The notes under the pieces were generated by a model. It worked only from the letters and a program-made list of their open reading frames with translations, did no database searches and was not told where the DNA came from. 64,000 nt of DNA from Mycobacterium sp. BK086. Lineage in GTDB: Bacteria > Actinomycetota > Actinomycetes > Mycobacteriales > Mycobacteriaceae. Of this stretch, positions 8,186 to 19,114 are shown in pieces (the stretch's first letter is position 1; every line of letters begins with the position of its first letter). The stretch covers positions 518,171-582,170 of the forward strand of contig SNWL01000008.1 of NCBI GenBank assembly GCA_004362315.1. The letters are read 5' to 3'. The translations under genes were made by a program, and so were the position numbers.

Positions 8186-8878
8186 CTAAGACAGCCCGAA
8201 CTCGGAGGCGATGTTGTCGATGCCTTCCCGCATCGCGTCGAGCGCTGCCTGGCGGGCACGCATCTTGCTCGCCACATGCGCACCGGCATTCAAGCCGGTG
8301 AACTGGCGGGCGGCTTCTTCGGCACGGGCGAGAACCTGGTCGTTCAGCACGATCTCGTCGACCCAGCCGCCGGCCAGTGCGGTCTCGCCGAAGAAGGTGT
8401 GGGCCAGCCCGACCGCCTGCTGATAGGCCGACGGGGTGAGTCGAAGCCGCATGACCTCGAGGGCGGGGTAGGGCAGCACCATCCCGATCGCCACTTCGTT
8501 GGCCTGAAAGTTGTACGTGGGTCCGGAGATTCGATGATCGGTGCTACAGGCCAGGAACGATCCCATGGCGATTGCGTGGCCAGTGATCGCCGCGACGACT
8601 GGCTTGGGGAACGACAGCAGCCGGTGGGACAGGTTGAACCCGTCCTGCAGCATCGCGATGGAGGCCTGGATGTCACCGGAGCGGAACACCTTGAGGTCGA
8701 AGCCGCCGCTGAACACGCGCTCGCTGCCCGCGATCACCACCGCGCCCGCGTCCTCGGCCAGGGCGCGGTCCAGGTTGTCGTTGATCTCGGCGAGCATGGC
8801 CGGGCTCAGCACGTTGACCTTGCCGTCGTCCATCGTGAGGACGGCGATCGCATCGTCCTTGCGGTAGCTGACACTCAT
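8186..8878 (-). CDS. echA3: Enoyl-CoA hydratase/isomerase family protein (EchA3 ortholog by sequence and synteny)
   Basis: This 230-residue crotonase-fold protein opens with DDAIAVLTMDDGKVNVLSP, has the FSGGFDLKVF oxyanion segment, and continues with AITGHAIAMGSFLACSTDHRI, where canonical hydratases carry catalytic glutamates. It is close to M. tuberculosis EchA3 (Rv0632c) from memory and sits at the same relative position, left of the glyoxalase-II-like gene. Without the usual catalytic glutamate in the GHAIAMG loop, hydratase activity is doubtful; hydrolase or isomerase chemistry is possible. It probably heads an operon with the TetR gene. Confidence 0.88.
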   Translation of the reverse strand: MSVSYRKDDAIAVLTMDDGKVNVLSPAMLAEINDNLDRALAEDAGAVVIAGSERVFSGGFDLKVFRSGDIQASIAMLQDGFNLSHRLLSFPKPVVAAITGHAIAMGSFLACSTDHRISGPTYNFQANEVAIGMVLPYPALEVMRLRLTPSAYQQAVGLAHTFFGETALAGGWVDEIVLNDQVLARAEEAARQFTGLNAGAHVASKMRARQAALDAMREGIDNIASEFGLS

Positions 8879-8917
8879 GGAGGCTCCTTCGTTGCAGCGT
8901 CGTCTATTTCGTACCGA

Positions 8918-8929
8918 CGTTACGTAACG
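8918..8929. promoter_or_regulatory. 12-bp perfect palindrome upstream of echA3-tetR
   Basis: CGTTACGTAACG is a perfect palindrome 39 bases upstream of the echA3 start, in the gap before rmlA. Perfect palindromes of this size beside a tetR gene are typical TetR operators. It could be bound by the co-transcribed regulator. Confidence 0.5.
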
Positions 8930-9017
8930 AAGTTCCGATTGCCAAGGGGCAATCTCGGCGAGGTGCCGTCGTGCGGTTGCGCGAGCCCGATTGGTTCGTG
9001 AACATTACGATCGCACT

Positions 9018-10885
<1,868 letters not shown>

Positions 10886-10915
10886 CCAGGAAGGTCGCGT
10901 TCGTTCCGCGGCGCT

Positions 10916-11725
10916 TCAGCCGTGCCGCGGCAGCCGAACGACCTCGGTGGGGTGTTCGAACCGCTCCCGCCGCCAGCGGCTCTGCGTCTCCTCGGCGGCC
11001 CGCTTCATCCGGTCGATCTCGGAGCGCAGCACGTCGACGCGGGCCTCTTTGGTGGCGTAGTGGAAGTAGTCGAGGGTGGTGCGCAGTAGTTCGAGCTTCT
11101 CGCGCTCGCGCTTGGCCAGATCGTGGCCGGTCATCATGTCGATGCGGCGTGCCGGCTGCAGTGCGTCCCAGTCGAGTACGACCTTGGTGCGGTACACCGT
11201 GCGCTTGCGTCCGAAGGTCCTGGCCCACCTTCCGACGGGCTCGGGGCGGTCGTAGTAGGAGACCACCCCTTCGAAGCGTGACCCGATCGACGAGCCGAAC
11301 TGGCTGCGATCCAGTGCCGAATCCCAGATCGTGCGCCACTCCTGAGTGGGTGCGAGCTCGGGAATGCTTTGTGGGAGAGTCAGTTCCACGATATCGGTGA
11401 AACCGTCGTCGGTGTGCTCGTAGCGAGCCACGGTGGGCGGTTTGTCGAAGGTGAATCCGATGTCGTAGGCGGCCGTGCTGCCGAAATTGCGGACGGCCAA
11501 TTCGATGACATGCCAGTCCGCGGCGTGCGGCTCCATGACCATAGCGACGTGCGGTCGCGTCTGCTTTGCGTTCGTACTCTGCTGTCGACGGATCTGCCGA
11601 TGCGTGTACAGCAGCGCCGCCAGCCCCAGCAGCACTGCTGCCCAGGCGGCTACCGCCAGCCACGTGCCGGCCCCGACTCCGGTTACATCTCCCCACAGAT
11701 CCGCGAGATCACTCGCGTTTTCCAC
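10916..11725 (-). CDS. Membrane-anchored protein of unknown function
   Basis: This 269-residue protein has a single N-terminal membrane segment (about residues 20-42, TWLAVAAWAAVLLGLAALLY) followed by a basic HRQIRRQQ stop-transfer, so the bulk should face the cytoplasm. The middle (HVIELAVRNFGSTAAYDIGFTF) looks like a beta-sandwich domain also seen in phage- and toxin-associated hypothetical proteins. The C-terminus (residues about 205-265) is highly charged and helical and may be a coiled coil. I do not recognise the family. It is transcribed leftward, 63 bases downstream of the lysozyme-like gene. Confidence 0.7.
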   Translation of the reverse strand: MENASDLADLWGDVTGVGAGTWLAVAAWAAVLLGLAALLYTHRQIRRQQSTNAKQTRPHVAMVMEPHAADWHVIELAVRNFGSTAAYDIGFTFDKPPTVARYEHTDDGFTDIVELTLPQSIPELAPTQEWRTIWDSALDRSQFGSSIGSRFEGVVSYYDRPEPVGRWARTFGRKRTVYRTKVVLDWDALQPARRIDMMTGHDLAKREREKLELLRTTLDYFHYATKEARVDVLRSEIDRMKRAAEETQSRWRRERFEHPTEVVRLPRHG

Positions 11726-11788
11726 CCAATGCTTATATCACGGCAAACTGACCACTGCAGTATTGACGATGGCGAAAGTTACTGTGGC

Positions 11789-12490
11789 TCAGTGTAACCG
11801 GCGTTGTGCGGCCAACGGGCTGGCCACCAGGAGCGCCCGGCGTCGCCGCGCGGCGAGCGTGACCGGAAGGACGGCGGGAATCCCGCAGGCCTGGGCGAAC
11901 TGCTGTGCGGTAAGGCCGTCGGCGGAATTCATATCGCAACGGCCGAACGGGGGAGCGCCCTCGGGTAAGCCGCCGCCGTAACCCTGCCCGTCGGTGTACT
12001 GGTGGGCGACCTTGCCGGGATAGGGCGGGTTCGAGCCGTAGGACGCGACGACCAGGCGGATGTCCTCCGGTTTGGTGGGCCAGAGGCGATCGAGATCCCC
12101 GACGTTGCCGTACCCGATCACTTTGGCCGATGAGCCGAGGTATGCGCCCAGGGCGGCGTAAGCGGCGTTGATGCCCGCAGACTGGTCACCGGTGATCTGT
12201 CCGCCCCACGACTCGACGTCGATCATCACCGCCATGCGCGGATGTGGCACTCGCACTTGGGATTTGAACGTTTCGACGGTTTCTTCCCAGTTGGGTCGCC
12301 ACACGAAGTAGACGATGAAGAACGTCAGCCGACCGGTGTCGACGTTGCCCAGGCACCAGCTGTAGTTGTTGACCCATTGCCGGTCGCGGTAGGTACCGTC
12401 GTTCGAGCGAATGCACAACACCGGATGCGGGTAGGTGTCGTTGACGCCGACCTGCCATTCGGAGACGTCGGCGTACAGAGTGTCGGGCAT
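11789..12490 (-). CDS. GH25-like lysozyme-fold protein (phage-lysin or DUF1906 type)
   Basis: This 233-residue protein begins with the GH25-type motif ADVSEWQ (Asp8) and has MIDVESWGG (Asp91, Glu93), the acidic pair expected of glycoside hydrolase family 25 muramidases. The segment VVASYGSNPPYPGKVAHQYTD matches the strand where GH25 proteins place their last active-site residues. There is no signal peptide, so secretion by Sec is unlikely. That is typical of phage endolysins, which leave with a holin. No other phage gene is next to it. It may be a domesticated lysin; activity on peptidoglycan is inferred only. Confidence 0.72.
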   Translation of the reverse strand: MPDTLYADVSEWQVGVNDTYPHPVLCIRSNDGTYRDRQWVNNYSWCLGNVDTGRLTFFIVYFVWRPNWEETVETFKSQVRVPHPRMAVMIDVESWGGQITGDQSAGINAAYAALGAYLGSSAKVIGYGNVGDLDRLWPTKPEDIRLVVASYGSNPPYPGKVAHQYTDGQGYGGGLPEGAPPFGRCDMNSADGLTAQQFAQACGIPAVLPVTLAARRRRALLVASPLAAQRRLH

Positions 12491-12617
12491 CGTGAGTTTC
12501 CTTGGATGTCAATTTTATTGGCGAACGCAAACACTTGTCAGGATTCTTTCGGATGACTCCATATCGGGCTTGAAATGTAATAAGCTCCGACGCGACTCAT
12601 CTTACGGGGGCGTAGGA

Positions 12618-13292
12618 ATGTCTACAGTTACCAGCTGGGCGAAATCCGTAGCGGTACACCTGGATTCGCGTGACCACGGCCGACGTAGGTTCTTGACCGA
12701 ACTCGGCGAACATGCTGATGTCTTCGATGTCGGCTGTGGCAATGATTCGCCGTACCTCTTCAAATCGATTCGCCCTGATATTCGGTACGTCGGTCTCGAC
12801 GTGGGTGACTACTACCAGGAACACGAGCCGGCCGAGTACGCCGATGATTACGTCGTCGTTCCGGTCAGCCAGTTTCTGAACGCCATCCAACAACGCGCGG
12901 AACAATTCGACGCCGTCGTCAGCGCCCACAACCTCGAGCACTGCGACGATCCCGACAACGTCGTCAAAGCGATGGCCCAAGCGCTGCGTCCGGGTGGGCG
13001 GCTCTACCTCGCGTTCCCCTCAGCCGCATCGCTGTCCATGCCGTCGCGGCAGGGCACGCTGAACTTCTTCGACGACACGACGCACGTACGCCCTCCCGAC
13101 TTCCAGAATGTGTTGCGGCTGCTCCGCGCCGAGGGGGTCACCATCGATTTCGCCGCCGAACGCTACCGGCCACCATCGCGTGTGGTGATCGGCGCGTTGA
13201 ACGAGCCGGTGAGTCGGATGCGCAAGCAGGTGATGCGCGGGACGTGGGCGCTGTACGGGTTTGAAACTGTGATCTGGGGACGAAAGCGATAG
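12618..13292 (+). CDS. Class I SAM-dependent methyltransferase
   Basis: This 224-residue protein has the SAM-binding motif I VFDVGCGNDSPY near residue 37, motif II RYVGLDVGDYYQ, and the motif IV/post region HNLEHCDDP followed by ALRPGGRLYLAFP. This is the Methyltransf_11/23 pattern. ATG 12618 follows a GGGGGCGTAGGA ribosome site and replaces an upstream in-frame start lying in the divergent promoter region. The acceptor is unknown. The C-terminal basic, aromatic segment could be membrane-associated. The gap to the lysozyme-like gene (12491-12617) holds divergent promoters only. Confidence 0.85.
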   Translation: MSTVTSWAKSVAVHLDSRDHGRRRFLTELGEHADVFDVGCGNDSPYLFKSIRPDIRYVGLDVGDYYQEHEPAEYADDYVVVPVSQFLNAIQQRAEQFDAVVSAHNLEHCDDPDNVVKAMAQALRPGGRLYLAFPSAASLSMPSRQGTLNFFDDTTHVRPPDFQNVLRLLRAEGVTIDFAAERYRPPSRVVIGALNEPVSRMRKQVMRGTWALYGFETVIWGRKR

Positions 13293-13296
13293 CGCC

Positions 13297-14013
13297 TCAG
13301 GCGCCCATGAGTGAGCGCCACTGGTCCAGGGTCGACACCTTGTAGACGTAGTTGGAGCGCTTGACCTCTGAGAGCGCGGCGCTGGGTTCGATGGAGTACC
13401 AGTGCCCGGGGAACACCGTTGGGTCGTTGGAGAGCGCGGCCAGCTGCTGCAGGCTGCGGAACATCTCGTCGACATCGCCGCCGGGGAAGTCGGTGCGACC
13501 ACAGCCGTCGAGGAACAACGTGTCGCCCGCGACCAGGCGCCCGTCGAGCAGGAAGCACTGGCTGCCCGGCGTGTGGCCGGGGGTGTGGAGCAGCTCGATC
13601 TCGATGGCGCCGACGTCGACCTTGTCGCCGTGCTCGTGGGTGCTGAGGCTGCTCATCGGGATGCCGGTCACCCGAGACACGTAGAGCGCTTCGTGGGTGT
13701 TCACGTGCACGGGCACCTCGACCCGCTCAAGCAACTCGGCCAGACCAGCGAGCGTGTAGCCCATCATCGAGCCACCGACGTGGTCGGGGTGGTGGTGGGT
13801 CACCAGCACGCCGGACAGGTGCATGCCGTCGGCCTCGAGGGTGTCGACCAGGTCGCCCGCCGCGTAAGCCGGGTCGACGACGACCGCGTCACCGGTCTCC
13901 CGGTCGCCGATGAGGTAGGCGAAGTTGCGCATCTGCTGCGCCATCATGTCGCCGGCGGCGAAATCCCGGCCGGAAAGCAATTGGCGAAAATACAGACGGT
14001 CGGTCGATGCCAT
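13297..14013 (-). CDS. Metallo-beta-lactamase-fold hydrolase, glyoxalase II-like (Rv0634c ortholog)
   Basis: This 238-residue protein has the metal motif VTHHHPDHVGG near residue 75 and further ligands in HTPGHTPGSQC, AGDTLFLDGCGRTDFPGGD and FPGHW. These are diagnostic of the glyoxalase II / persulfide dioxygenase branch. Synteny (left of tRNA-Thr, tRNA-Met and rpmG) matches Rv0634c of M. tuberculosis. It probably hydrolyses a thiol ester such as an S-lactoyl mycothiol; the exact substrate cannot be shown. It is convergent with the upstream methyltransferase gene, with only a few bases between. Confidence 0.9.
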   Translation of the reverse strand: MASTDRLYFRQLLSGRDFAAGDMMAQQMRNFAYLIGDRETGDAVVVDPAYAAGDLVDTLEADGMHLSGVLVTHHHPDHVGGSMMGYTLAGLAELLERVEVPVHVNTHEALYVSRVTGIPMSSLSTHEHGDKVDVGAIEIELLHTPGHTPGSQCFLLDGRLVAGDTLFLDGCGRTDFPGGDVDEMFRSLQQLAALSNDPTVFPGHWYSIEPSAALSEVKRSNYVYKVSTLDQWRSLMGA

Positions 14014-14056
14014 GGGACTAACAGTAAGGCGTGCTACCCGGCGGGCCAGGCTCGGC

Positions 14057-14533
14057 CTAGGCGGACGGGGGTCCCACTCTGATCAGCGAGAACGGGGCAG
14101 CGACATTGCGAGACTGATTGTCGTCGCACACTCCGGGCTCGAAATAGGAGCGATAGCCGGTATTGGTCGCCGCGTCCCATGAATAGCTATAGGTGACGCC
14201 GTATTTCGAGCTGTCCTTGCAGCTCCGCTGGGAATCGATGGGTTCCATCACCCACGAGCCGACCCCCCAGTAGGCGTTCTTGGTCCAGTGCGGCTTCTTT
14301 TGGGCAAGGTCTGACGCCGCGAATTCCTTGACCTGGATGCACTGGTCGGCGTCGTTCTCGCACGGGCTGACAACCCAGAAGGCGGACGCCTTTGTCTGGT
14401 TCTTGAACAGAAGGTCGTAGACGCCGACCGCATTCATCGTGATGTCATCGGTGGCCGCAGCCTGACCGGCCAGCCCGACGGCCGCGACGTTTGCCGCCAG
14501 TACCGAAGCTGTTACTAACCGTGCCAATTTCAT
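14057..14533 (-). CDS. Secreted protein of unknown function
   Basis: This 158-residue protein has a Sec signal peptide: KLAR, then a hydrophobic stretch (LVTASVLAANVAAVGLAG), then a likely AXA cleavage near QAAA-TDD. The mature part has about four cysteines (SPCENDADQC, RSCKDS, GVCDDN), suggesting disulfides in the exported form. ATG 14533 follows a GGGGAGCAGC-like site; longer in-frame forms lack a signal at the N-terminus. I do not recognise a named family. Small exported cysteine-containing proteins of this type are common in mycobacteria. Confidence 0.75.
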   Translation of the reverse strand: MKLARLVTASVLAANVAAVGLAGQAAATDDITMNAVGVYDLLFKNQTKASAFWVVSPCENDADQCIQVKEFAASDLAQKKPHWTKNAYWGVGSWVMEPIDSQRSCKDSSKYGVTYSYSWDAATNTGYRSYFEPGVCDDNQSRNVAAPFSLIRVGPPSA

Positions 14534-14803
14534 GCTGCTCCCCACCCCTTCGACGTCGTGCAACGAAGTTTCGCACTTTACACAAACGCACTTGGGCCCA
14601 ACAGTAGCCACGACTGGTGTCGGGCGTTCTCGTACACGGACTTACGCGCGATGAACTCGGCTGGTATTTCGGGTGATCAGCTGTGAGCGACGGTGTCGAG
14701 TTCACCCGTGACCGTCGCTCCGACGTGCGGTTTGGCTGAGCCGAGCAGCAGGCTGTACCCTCTTTAAGGCCCACGCCGCGCGTCAGTTTGCGTCGAGGGT
14801 CAG

Positions 14804-14876
14804 GCCCCCTTAGCTCAGTCGGTAGAGCGTTTCCATGGTAAGGAAAAGGTCAACGGTTCGATTCCGTTAGGGGGCT
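14804..14876 (+). tRNA. tRNA-Thr(GGT)
   Basis: The acceptor stem GCCCCCT (14804-14810) pairs with AGGGGGC (14869-14875). A D-arm, a TTTCC/GGAAA anticodon stem with loop ATGGTAA (anticodon GGT) and a GGTTCGATTCC T-arm are all present. Position matches thrT in M. tuberculosis. The 270-base gap before it (14534-14803) shows no other gene. Confidence 0.96.
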
Positions 14877-14937
14877 CGGTGGACACTCGGATATCTCGGC
14901 TGACCTCTGGGCGCGGAGTTCCGCAAGTGCCTATCGG

Positions 14938-15011
14938 GGCGGTGTAGCTCAGCTGGTTAGAGCGCACGACTCATAATCGTGAGGTCGGGAGATCGAGCCT
15001 CCCCACCGCTA
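14938..15011 (+). tRNA. tRNA-Met(CAT), elongator type
   Basis: GGCGGTG (14938-14944) pairs with CACCGCT (15004-15010), the first pair being G-U. The anticodon stem CACGA/TCGTG encloses loop CTCATAA with anticodon CAT. The A-discriminator and the paired first position indicate the elongator form. It sits 43 bases before rpmG, as metT does in M. tuberculosis. Confidence 0.94.
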
Positions 15012-15053
15012 CTAGTAGTAGATGCAACGAGAACGTGAAAGAAGGCAACGGAC

Positions 15054-15221
15054 GTGGCCTCCAGTACTGACGTACGGCCGAAGATCACTTTGGCCTGCGA
15101 GGTGTGCAAGCACCGCAACTACATCACCAAGAAGAACCGTCGCAACGACCCCGATCGGCTGGAACTGAAGAAGTTCTGCCCGAACTGCGGTCAGCACCAG
15201 CCGCACAAAGAGTCGCGCTGA
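15054..15221 (+). CDS. rpmG: 50S ribosomal protein L33 (zinc-binding type)
   Basis: This 55-codon gene begins with GTG and encodes L33 with two CxxC pairs (CEVCKH and CPNCGQ), so it is the zinc-containing C+ paralog. The core [21 protein letters not shown] is the L33 signature. It lies between tRNA-Met and hadB, as rpmG2 does in M. tuberculosis, where hadA would follow. Only 91 bases separate it from the hadB ATG. The presence of the cysteines suggests expression when zinc is sufficient. Confidence 0.95.
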   Translation: MASSTDVRPKITLACEVCKHRNYITKKNRRNDPDRLELKKFCPNCGQHQPHKESR

Positions 15222-15312
15222 TTTATCGGCCGCATCCGGCGGCCGGTAGCACAGGAGACCCACGCGCCGCTTGCCCGGCGGCGTGAGTAAGACGGAAAGA
15301 GTGGCTTCAACG

Positions 15313-15741
15313 ATGGCATTGCGTGAGTTCAGTTCGGTCAAGGTGGGCGAGGAACTGCCCGAACGGGTGATCACTCTGACCCGAGCCGATCTGGTCAACT
15401 ACGCCGGCGTATCCGGCGACCTCAACCCCATCCACTGGGACGACGAGATCGCCAAGCAGGTCGGCCTGGACACCGCGATCGCTCACGGCATGCTGACGAT
15501 GGGTCTCGGTGGCGGCTATGTGTCGTCCTGGGTCGGCGACCCCGGCGCGGTGACCGAATTCAACGTGCGCTTCACCGCGATCGTGCCGGTGCCCAATGAC
15601 GGGGTCGGCGCCGAGATTCTGTTCACCGGCAAGGTGAAATCGGCCGATCCCGAGACCAAGTCCGTGACGATCGCTCTGATCGCCACCACCGGCGGGAAGA
15701 AGATCTTCGGCCGCGCCGTCGCGACAGCAAAGCTGGCGTAA
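15313..15741 (+). CDS. hadB: (3R)-hydroxyacyl-ACP dehydratase subunit HadB
   Basis: HadB is the catalytic hot-dog-fold subunit of the FAS-II dehydratase that removes water from beta-hydroxyacyl-AcpM in mycolic acid synthesis. The 142-residue protein starts MALREFSSVKVGEELPE, as in M. tuberculosis. It carries the hydratase-2 motif AGVSGDLNPIHWDDE with its catalytic Asp and His. An in-frame GTG at 15301 would add four residues but lies right on the ribosome site. It is three bases from hadC. The gene expected upstream, hadA, is absent here. Confidence 0.93.
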   Translation: MALREFSSVKVGEELPERVITLTRADLVNYAGVSGDLNPIHWDDEIAKQVGLDTAIAHGMLTMGLGGGYVSSWVGDPGAVTEFNVRFTAIVPVPNDGVGAEILFTGKVKSADPETKSVTIALIATTGGKKIFGRAVATAKLA

Positions 15742-15744
15742 CCG

Positions 15745-16257
15745 ATGGCTCTCAAGACTGATATCCGCGGGATGGTCTGGGAATACCCCGACACTTTTGT
15801 GGTGGGCCGTGAGCAGATCCGCCAGTACGCGAAGTCGGTGAAATCGACCGACCCGGCCTCGATGGACGAAAAGGCCGCCGCCGAACTCGGGCATTCCGGC
15901 CTGGTGGCGTCGCCGACGTTCATGTCGATCCTGGCGGTGATGATCCAGAACCACTTCTTCCAGCATGTCGACATCGGTTTGGAGACGTTGCAAATCGTCC
16001 AGGTGGACCAGAAATTCCGGTTCAACCGACCGATCGTCGAGGGTGACTCGGTGCGCGGCACCATGTACATCGAATCCGTCGAGGAGCGCTTCGGCGCCGA
16101 CATCGTCACCACCCGCAACGTCCTGGTCGACCAGCACGGCGAGGTGATCATGGAATCCTTCACCACGCTGATGGGCCACGAGGGCGACAATTCGATTTCC
16201 GCCGGCTGGGATCCGGAGACCGGGCAGGTGCTCCGCAAGCCGGTCACTCACGACTAA
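15745..16257 (+). CDS. hadC: (3R)-hydroxyacyl-ACP dehydratase accessory subunit HadC
   Basis: This 170-residue hot-dog protein lacks the catalytic Asp/His motif, as expected for the substrate-binding subunits HadA and HadC. The opening ALKTDIRGMVWEYPD and the segments LETLQIVQVDQKFRF and ERFGADIVTTRNVL identify it as HadC rather than HadA. HadC pairs with HadB to act on longer meromycolate chains. It follows hadB by three bases. With no hadA at this locus, it may be the only partner encoded here. Confidence 0.88.
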   Translation: MALKTDIRGMVWEYPDTFVVGREQIRQYAKSVKSTDPASMDEKAAAELGHSGLVASPTFMSILAVMIQNHFFQHVDIGLETLQIVQVDQKFRFNRPIVEGDSVRGTMYIESVEERFGADIVTTRNVLVDQHGEVIMESFTTLMGHEGDNSISAGWDPETGQVLRKPVTHD

Positions 16258-16388
16258 CGGCGGATTAACACCTGCCCGATGTGCCGTTGTACACTCGGAC
16301 CTCGGGGTTTTCCCAGATAAGCGCGCTGTCCGTCGGTTCGGGTTGACCGAACGGGGAGCGCGCGAATCATGTGGGGCTCCCTTTGCAG

Positions 16389-16461
<73 letters not shown>

Positions 16462-16575
16462 CAATAACTGAATAAGACTGGACCAGAACATGGTGGACAC
16501 TGGAGAGTGCACACCGGGCTGGGGTACACCGGACTGGGGTACTTGGCCTAGACACTCGACACAAAGGAGCATGCG

Positions 16576-17010
16576 GTGAGCGACGAGCGCGAGAGTGCTG
16601 ACGCCGCAGGCAATGGCGACGGCAACGAGGACACCGGCGGCCAGGCCGTCGCCGTGTCCCGCCCCGCGCGTCCCACTGGTAAGCGGTCCCGGGCAGCCGG
16701 TGCCACCGCGCTGGCCGAGCCGGAGGAAGCCGAATCGACCGCCGAGGAACTCGGTGTCGACAAGGACAAGCCCGCCAAGAAGGCCAAGGCCAAGAAAAAG
16801 GCGAAGTCCGGAGCGTCGCGCAACCCGATCCTGTTCGTCTGGAATTACCTCAAGCAGGTCGTAGCCGAACTGCGCAAGGTGATCTGGCCGAATCGCAAGC
16901 AGATGGTCAGCTACACCACCGTGGTCCTGCTGTTCCTGGCCTTCATGGTGGCCCTGATCGGTGGGGTCGACCTGGGCCTGGCCAAGCTTGTGCTGTGGGT
17001 GTTCGGCTAG
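16576..17010 (+). CDS. secE: Preprotein translocase subunit SecE
   Basis: SecE clamps SecY in the SecYEG channel. The 144-residue protein has a long, charged, Ala/Glu/Lys-rich N-terminal extension (about residues 1-85), common in actinobacteria. The conserved SecE core follows: [21 protein letters not shown] and one membrane segment ([20 protein letters not shown]). GTG 16576 follows AAAGGAG. It is followed after 31 bases by nusG, the standard secE-nusG-rplK-rplA order, so these genes are probably co-transcribed. Confidence 0.96.
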   Translation: MSDERESADAAGNGDGNEDTGGQAVAVSRPARPTGKRSRAAGATALAEPEEAESTAEELGVDKDKPAKKAKAKKKAKSGASRNPILFVWNYLKQVVAELRKVIWPNRKQMVSYTTVVLLFLAFMVALIGGVDLGLAKLVLWVFG

Positions 17011-17038
17011 CGAACGCTGACGTTTTAGAGAGGACTGA

Positions 17039-17824
<786 letters not shown>

Positions 17825-17861
17825 TCGCTGTCCGCGATCACTAGAAAGGAAACAACCCCCA

Positions 17862-18290
17862 ATGGCCCCGAAGAAAAAGGTCGTCGGGCTGATCAAGCTG
17901 CAGATCCAGGCCGGGCAGGCCAACCCCGCCCCGCCGGTCGGCCCTGCGCTCGGCCAGCACGGCGTCAACATCATGGAGTTCTGCAAGGCGTACAACGCCG
18001 CGACGGAGAACCAGCGCGGCAACGTCATCCCCGTGGAGATCAGCGTCTACGAGGATCGCAGCTTCACCTTCGCGCTGAAGACCCCGCCGGCTGCACGGCT
18101 GCTGCTCAAGGCTGCCGGTATCCAGAAGGGTTCGGCCGAACCGCACAAGACCAAGGTCGCCAAGGTGACGTGGGATCAGGTGCGCGAGATCGCCGAGACC
18201 AAGAAGGAAGATCTCAACGCCAACGACATCGATCAGGCTGCCAAGATCATCGCCGGCACCGCCCGGTCGATGGGCATCACAGTCGAATAA
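17862..18290 (+). CDS. rplK: 50S ribosomal protein L11
   Basis: This 142-residue L11 has the classic N-terminal [32 protein letters not shown] proline-rich domain, where thiopeptides act on the L11-rRNA complex. A C-terminal rRNA-binding domain follows ([21 protein letters not shown]). A GAAAGGA ribosome site precedes ATG 17862. It is co-transcribed with rplA. In other bacteria L1 represses this operon by binding the mRNA leader; no such site was located here. Confidence 0.97.
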   Translation: MAPKKKVVGLIKLQIQAGQANPAPPVGPALGQHGVNIMEFCKAYNAATENQRGNVIPVEISVYEDRSFTFALKTPPAARLLLKAAGIQKGSAEPHKTKVAKVTWDQVREIAETKKEDLNANDIDQAAKIIAGTARSMGITVE

Positions 18291-18355
18291 GACGGAACGC
18301 GTGGGAGGGCTGGCATCGGCCCGAGAACCACGACCTCATCAACTAGGAGAACGAA

Positions 18356-19066
18356 ATGAGCAAGACGAGCAAGGCCTACCGCGAAGCCGCGGAGAAGGTC
18401 GACAAGACCAAGCTGTACTCGCCGCTGGAAGCTGCGAAGCTGGCCAAGGAGACGTCGTCGAAGAAGCAGGACGCGACCGTCGAGGTGGCGATCCGGCTCG
18501 GCGTCGACCCGCGCAAGGCCGACCAGATGGTCCGCGGCACGGTCAACCTGCCCAACGGCACGGGTAAGACCGCACGTGTCGCCGTCTTCGCGGTCGGCGA
18601 GAAGGCCGAGCAGGCCAAGGAAGCCGGTGCGGACATCGTTGGCAGCGACGACCTGATCGAGCAGATCCAGGGCGGCATGCTCGACTTCGACGCCGCGATC
18701 GCCACGCCCGACCAGATGGCCAAGGTGGGTCGCATCGCCCGCGTGCTGGGCCCGCGCGGTCTGATGCCGAACCCCAAGACCGGCACCGTCACTCCGGATG
18801 TGGCCAAGGCCGTCAGCGACATCAAGGGCGGCAAGATCAACTTCCGCGTCGACAAGCAGGCCAACCTGCACTTCGTGATCGGCAAGGCATCCTTCGACGA
18901 GAAGAAGCTGGCCGAGAACTACGGTGCCGCGCTGGACGAGGTGCTCCGTGCCAAGCCGTCGTCCTCGAAGGGCCGCTACCTCAAGAAGATCACCGTGTCG
19001 ACGACCACGGGCCCGGGCATCCCGGTCGACCCGGCCGTCATCCGGAACTTCACCGAAGAGGCTTAA
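18356..19066 (+). CDS. rplA: 50S ribosomal protein L1
   Basis: This 236-residue L1 of the L1 stalk has the signature [11 protein letters not shown]-like start, [36 protein letters not shown] and [20 protein letters not shown], all canonical. AGGAGAACGA precedes ATG 18356. It ends the secE-rplA block and is followed 11 bases later by a strong hairpin. In M. tuberculosis the mycolate methyltransferases mmaA4-1 come next; here a 26-kb glycan cluster does. Confidence 0.97.
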   Translation: MSKTSKAYREAAEKVDKTKLYSPLEAAKLAKETSSKKQDATVEVAIRLGVDPRKADQMVRGTVNLPNGTGKTARVAVFAVGEKAEQAKEAGADIVGSDDLIEQIQGGMLDFDAAIATPDQMAKVGRIARVLGPRGLMPNPKTGTVTPDVAKAVSDIKGGKINFRVDKQANLHFVIGKASFDEKKLAENYGAALDEVLRAKPSSSKGRYLKKITVSTTTGPGIPVDPAVIRNFTEEA

Positions 19067-19077
19067 GTCTCGACGCG

Positions 19078-19107
19078 AGTGGCCACCTACTGAGGTAGGT
19101 GGCCACT
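19078..19107. terminator. Hairpin terminator between rplA and the glycan cluster
   Basis: AGTGGCCACCTAC, loop TGAG, then GTAGGTGGCCACT form a perfect 13-bp stem just after rplA, followed by TGTCGTTT. It also lies directly after the leftward gene ending at 19115, so it probably ends transcription from both sides. It marks the left edge of the inserted cluster. Confidence 0.75.
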
Positions 19108-19114
19108 TGTCGTT

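Noticed and set aside
10916-12490. Prophage remnant
   Set aside because: Only one lysozyme-like gene is seen. There is no integrase, capsid, portal, tail or holin gene and no flanking repeats.
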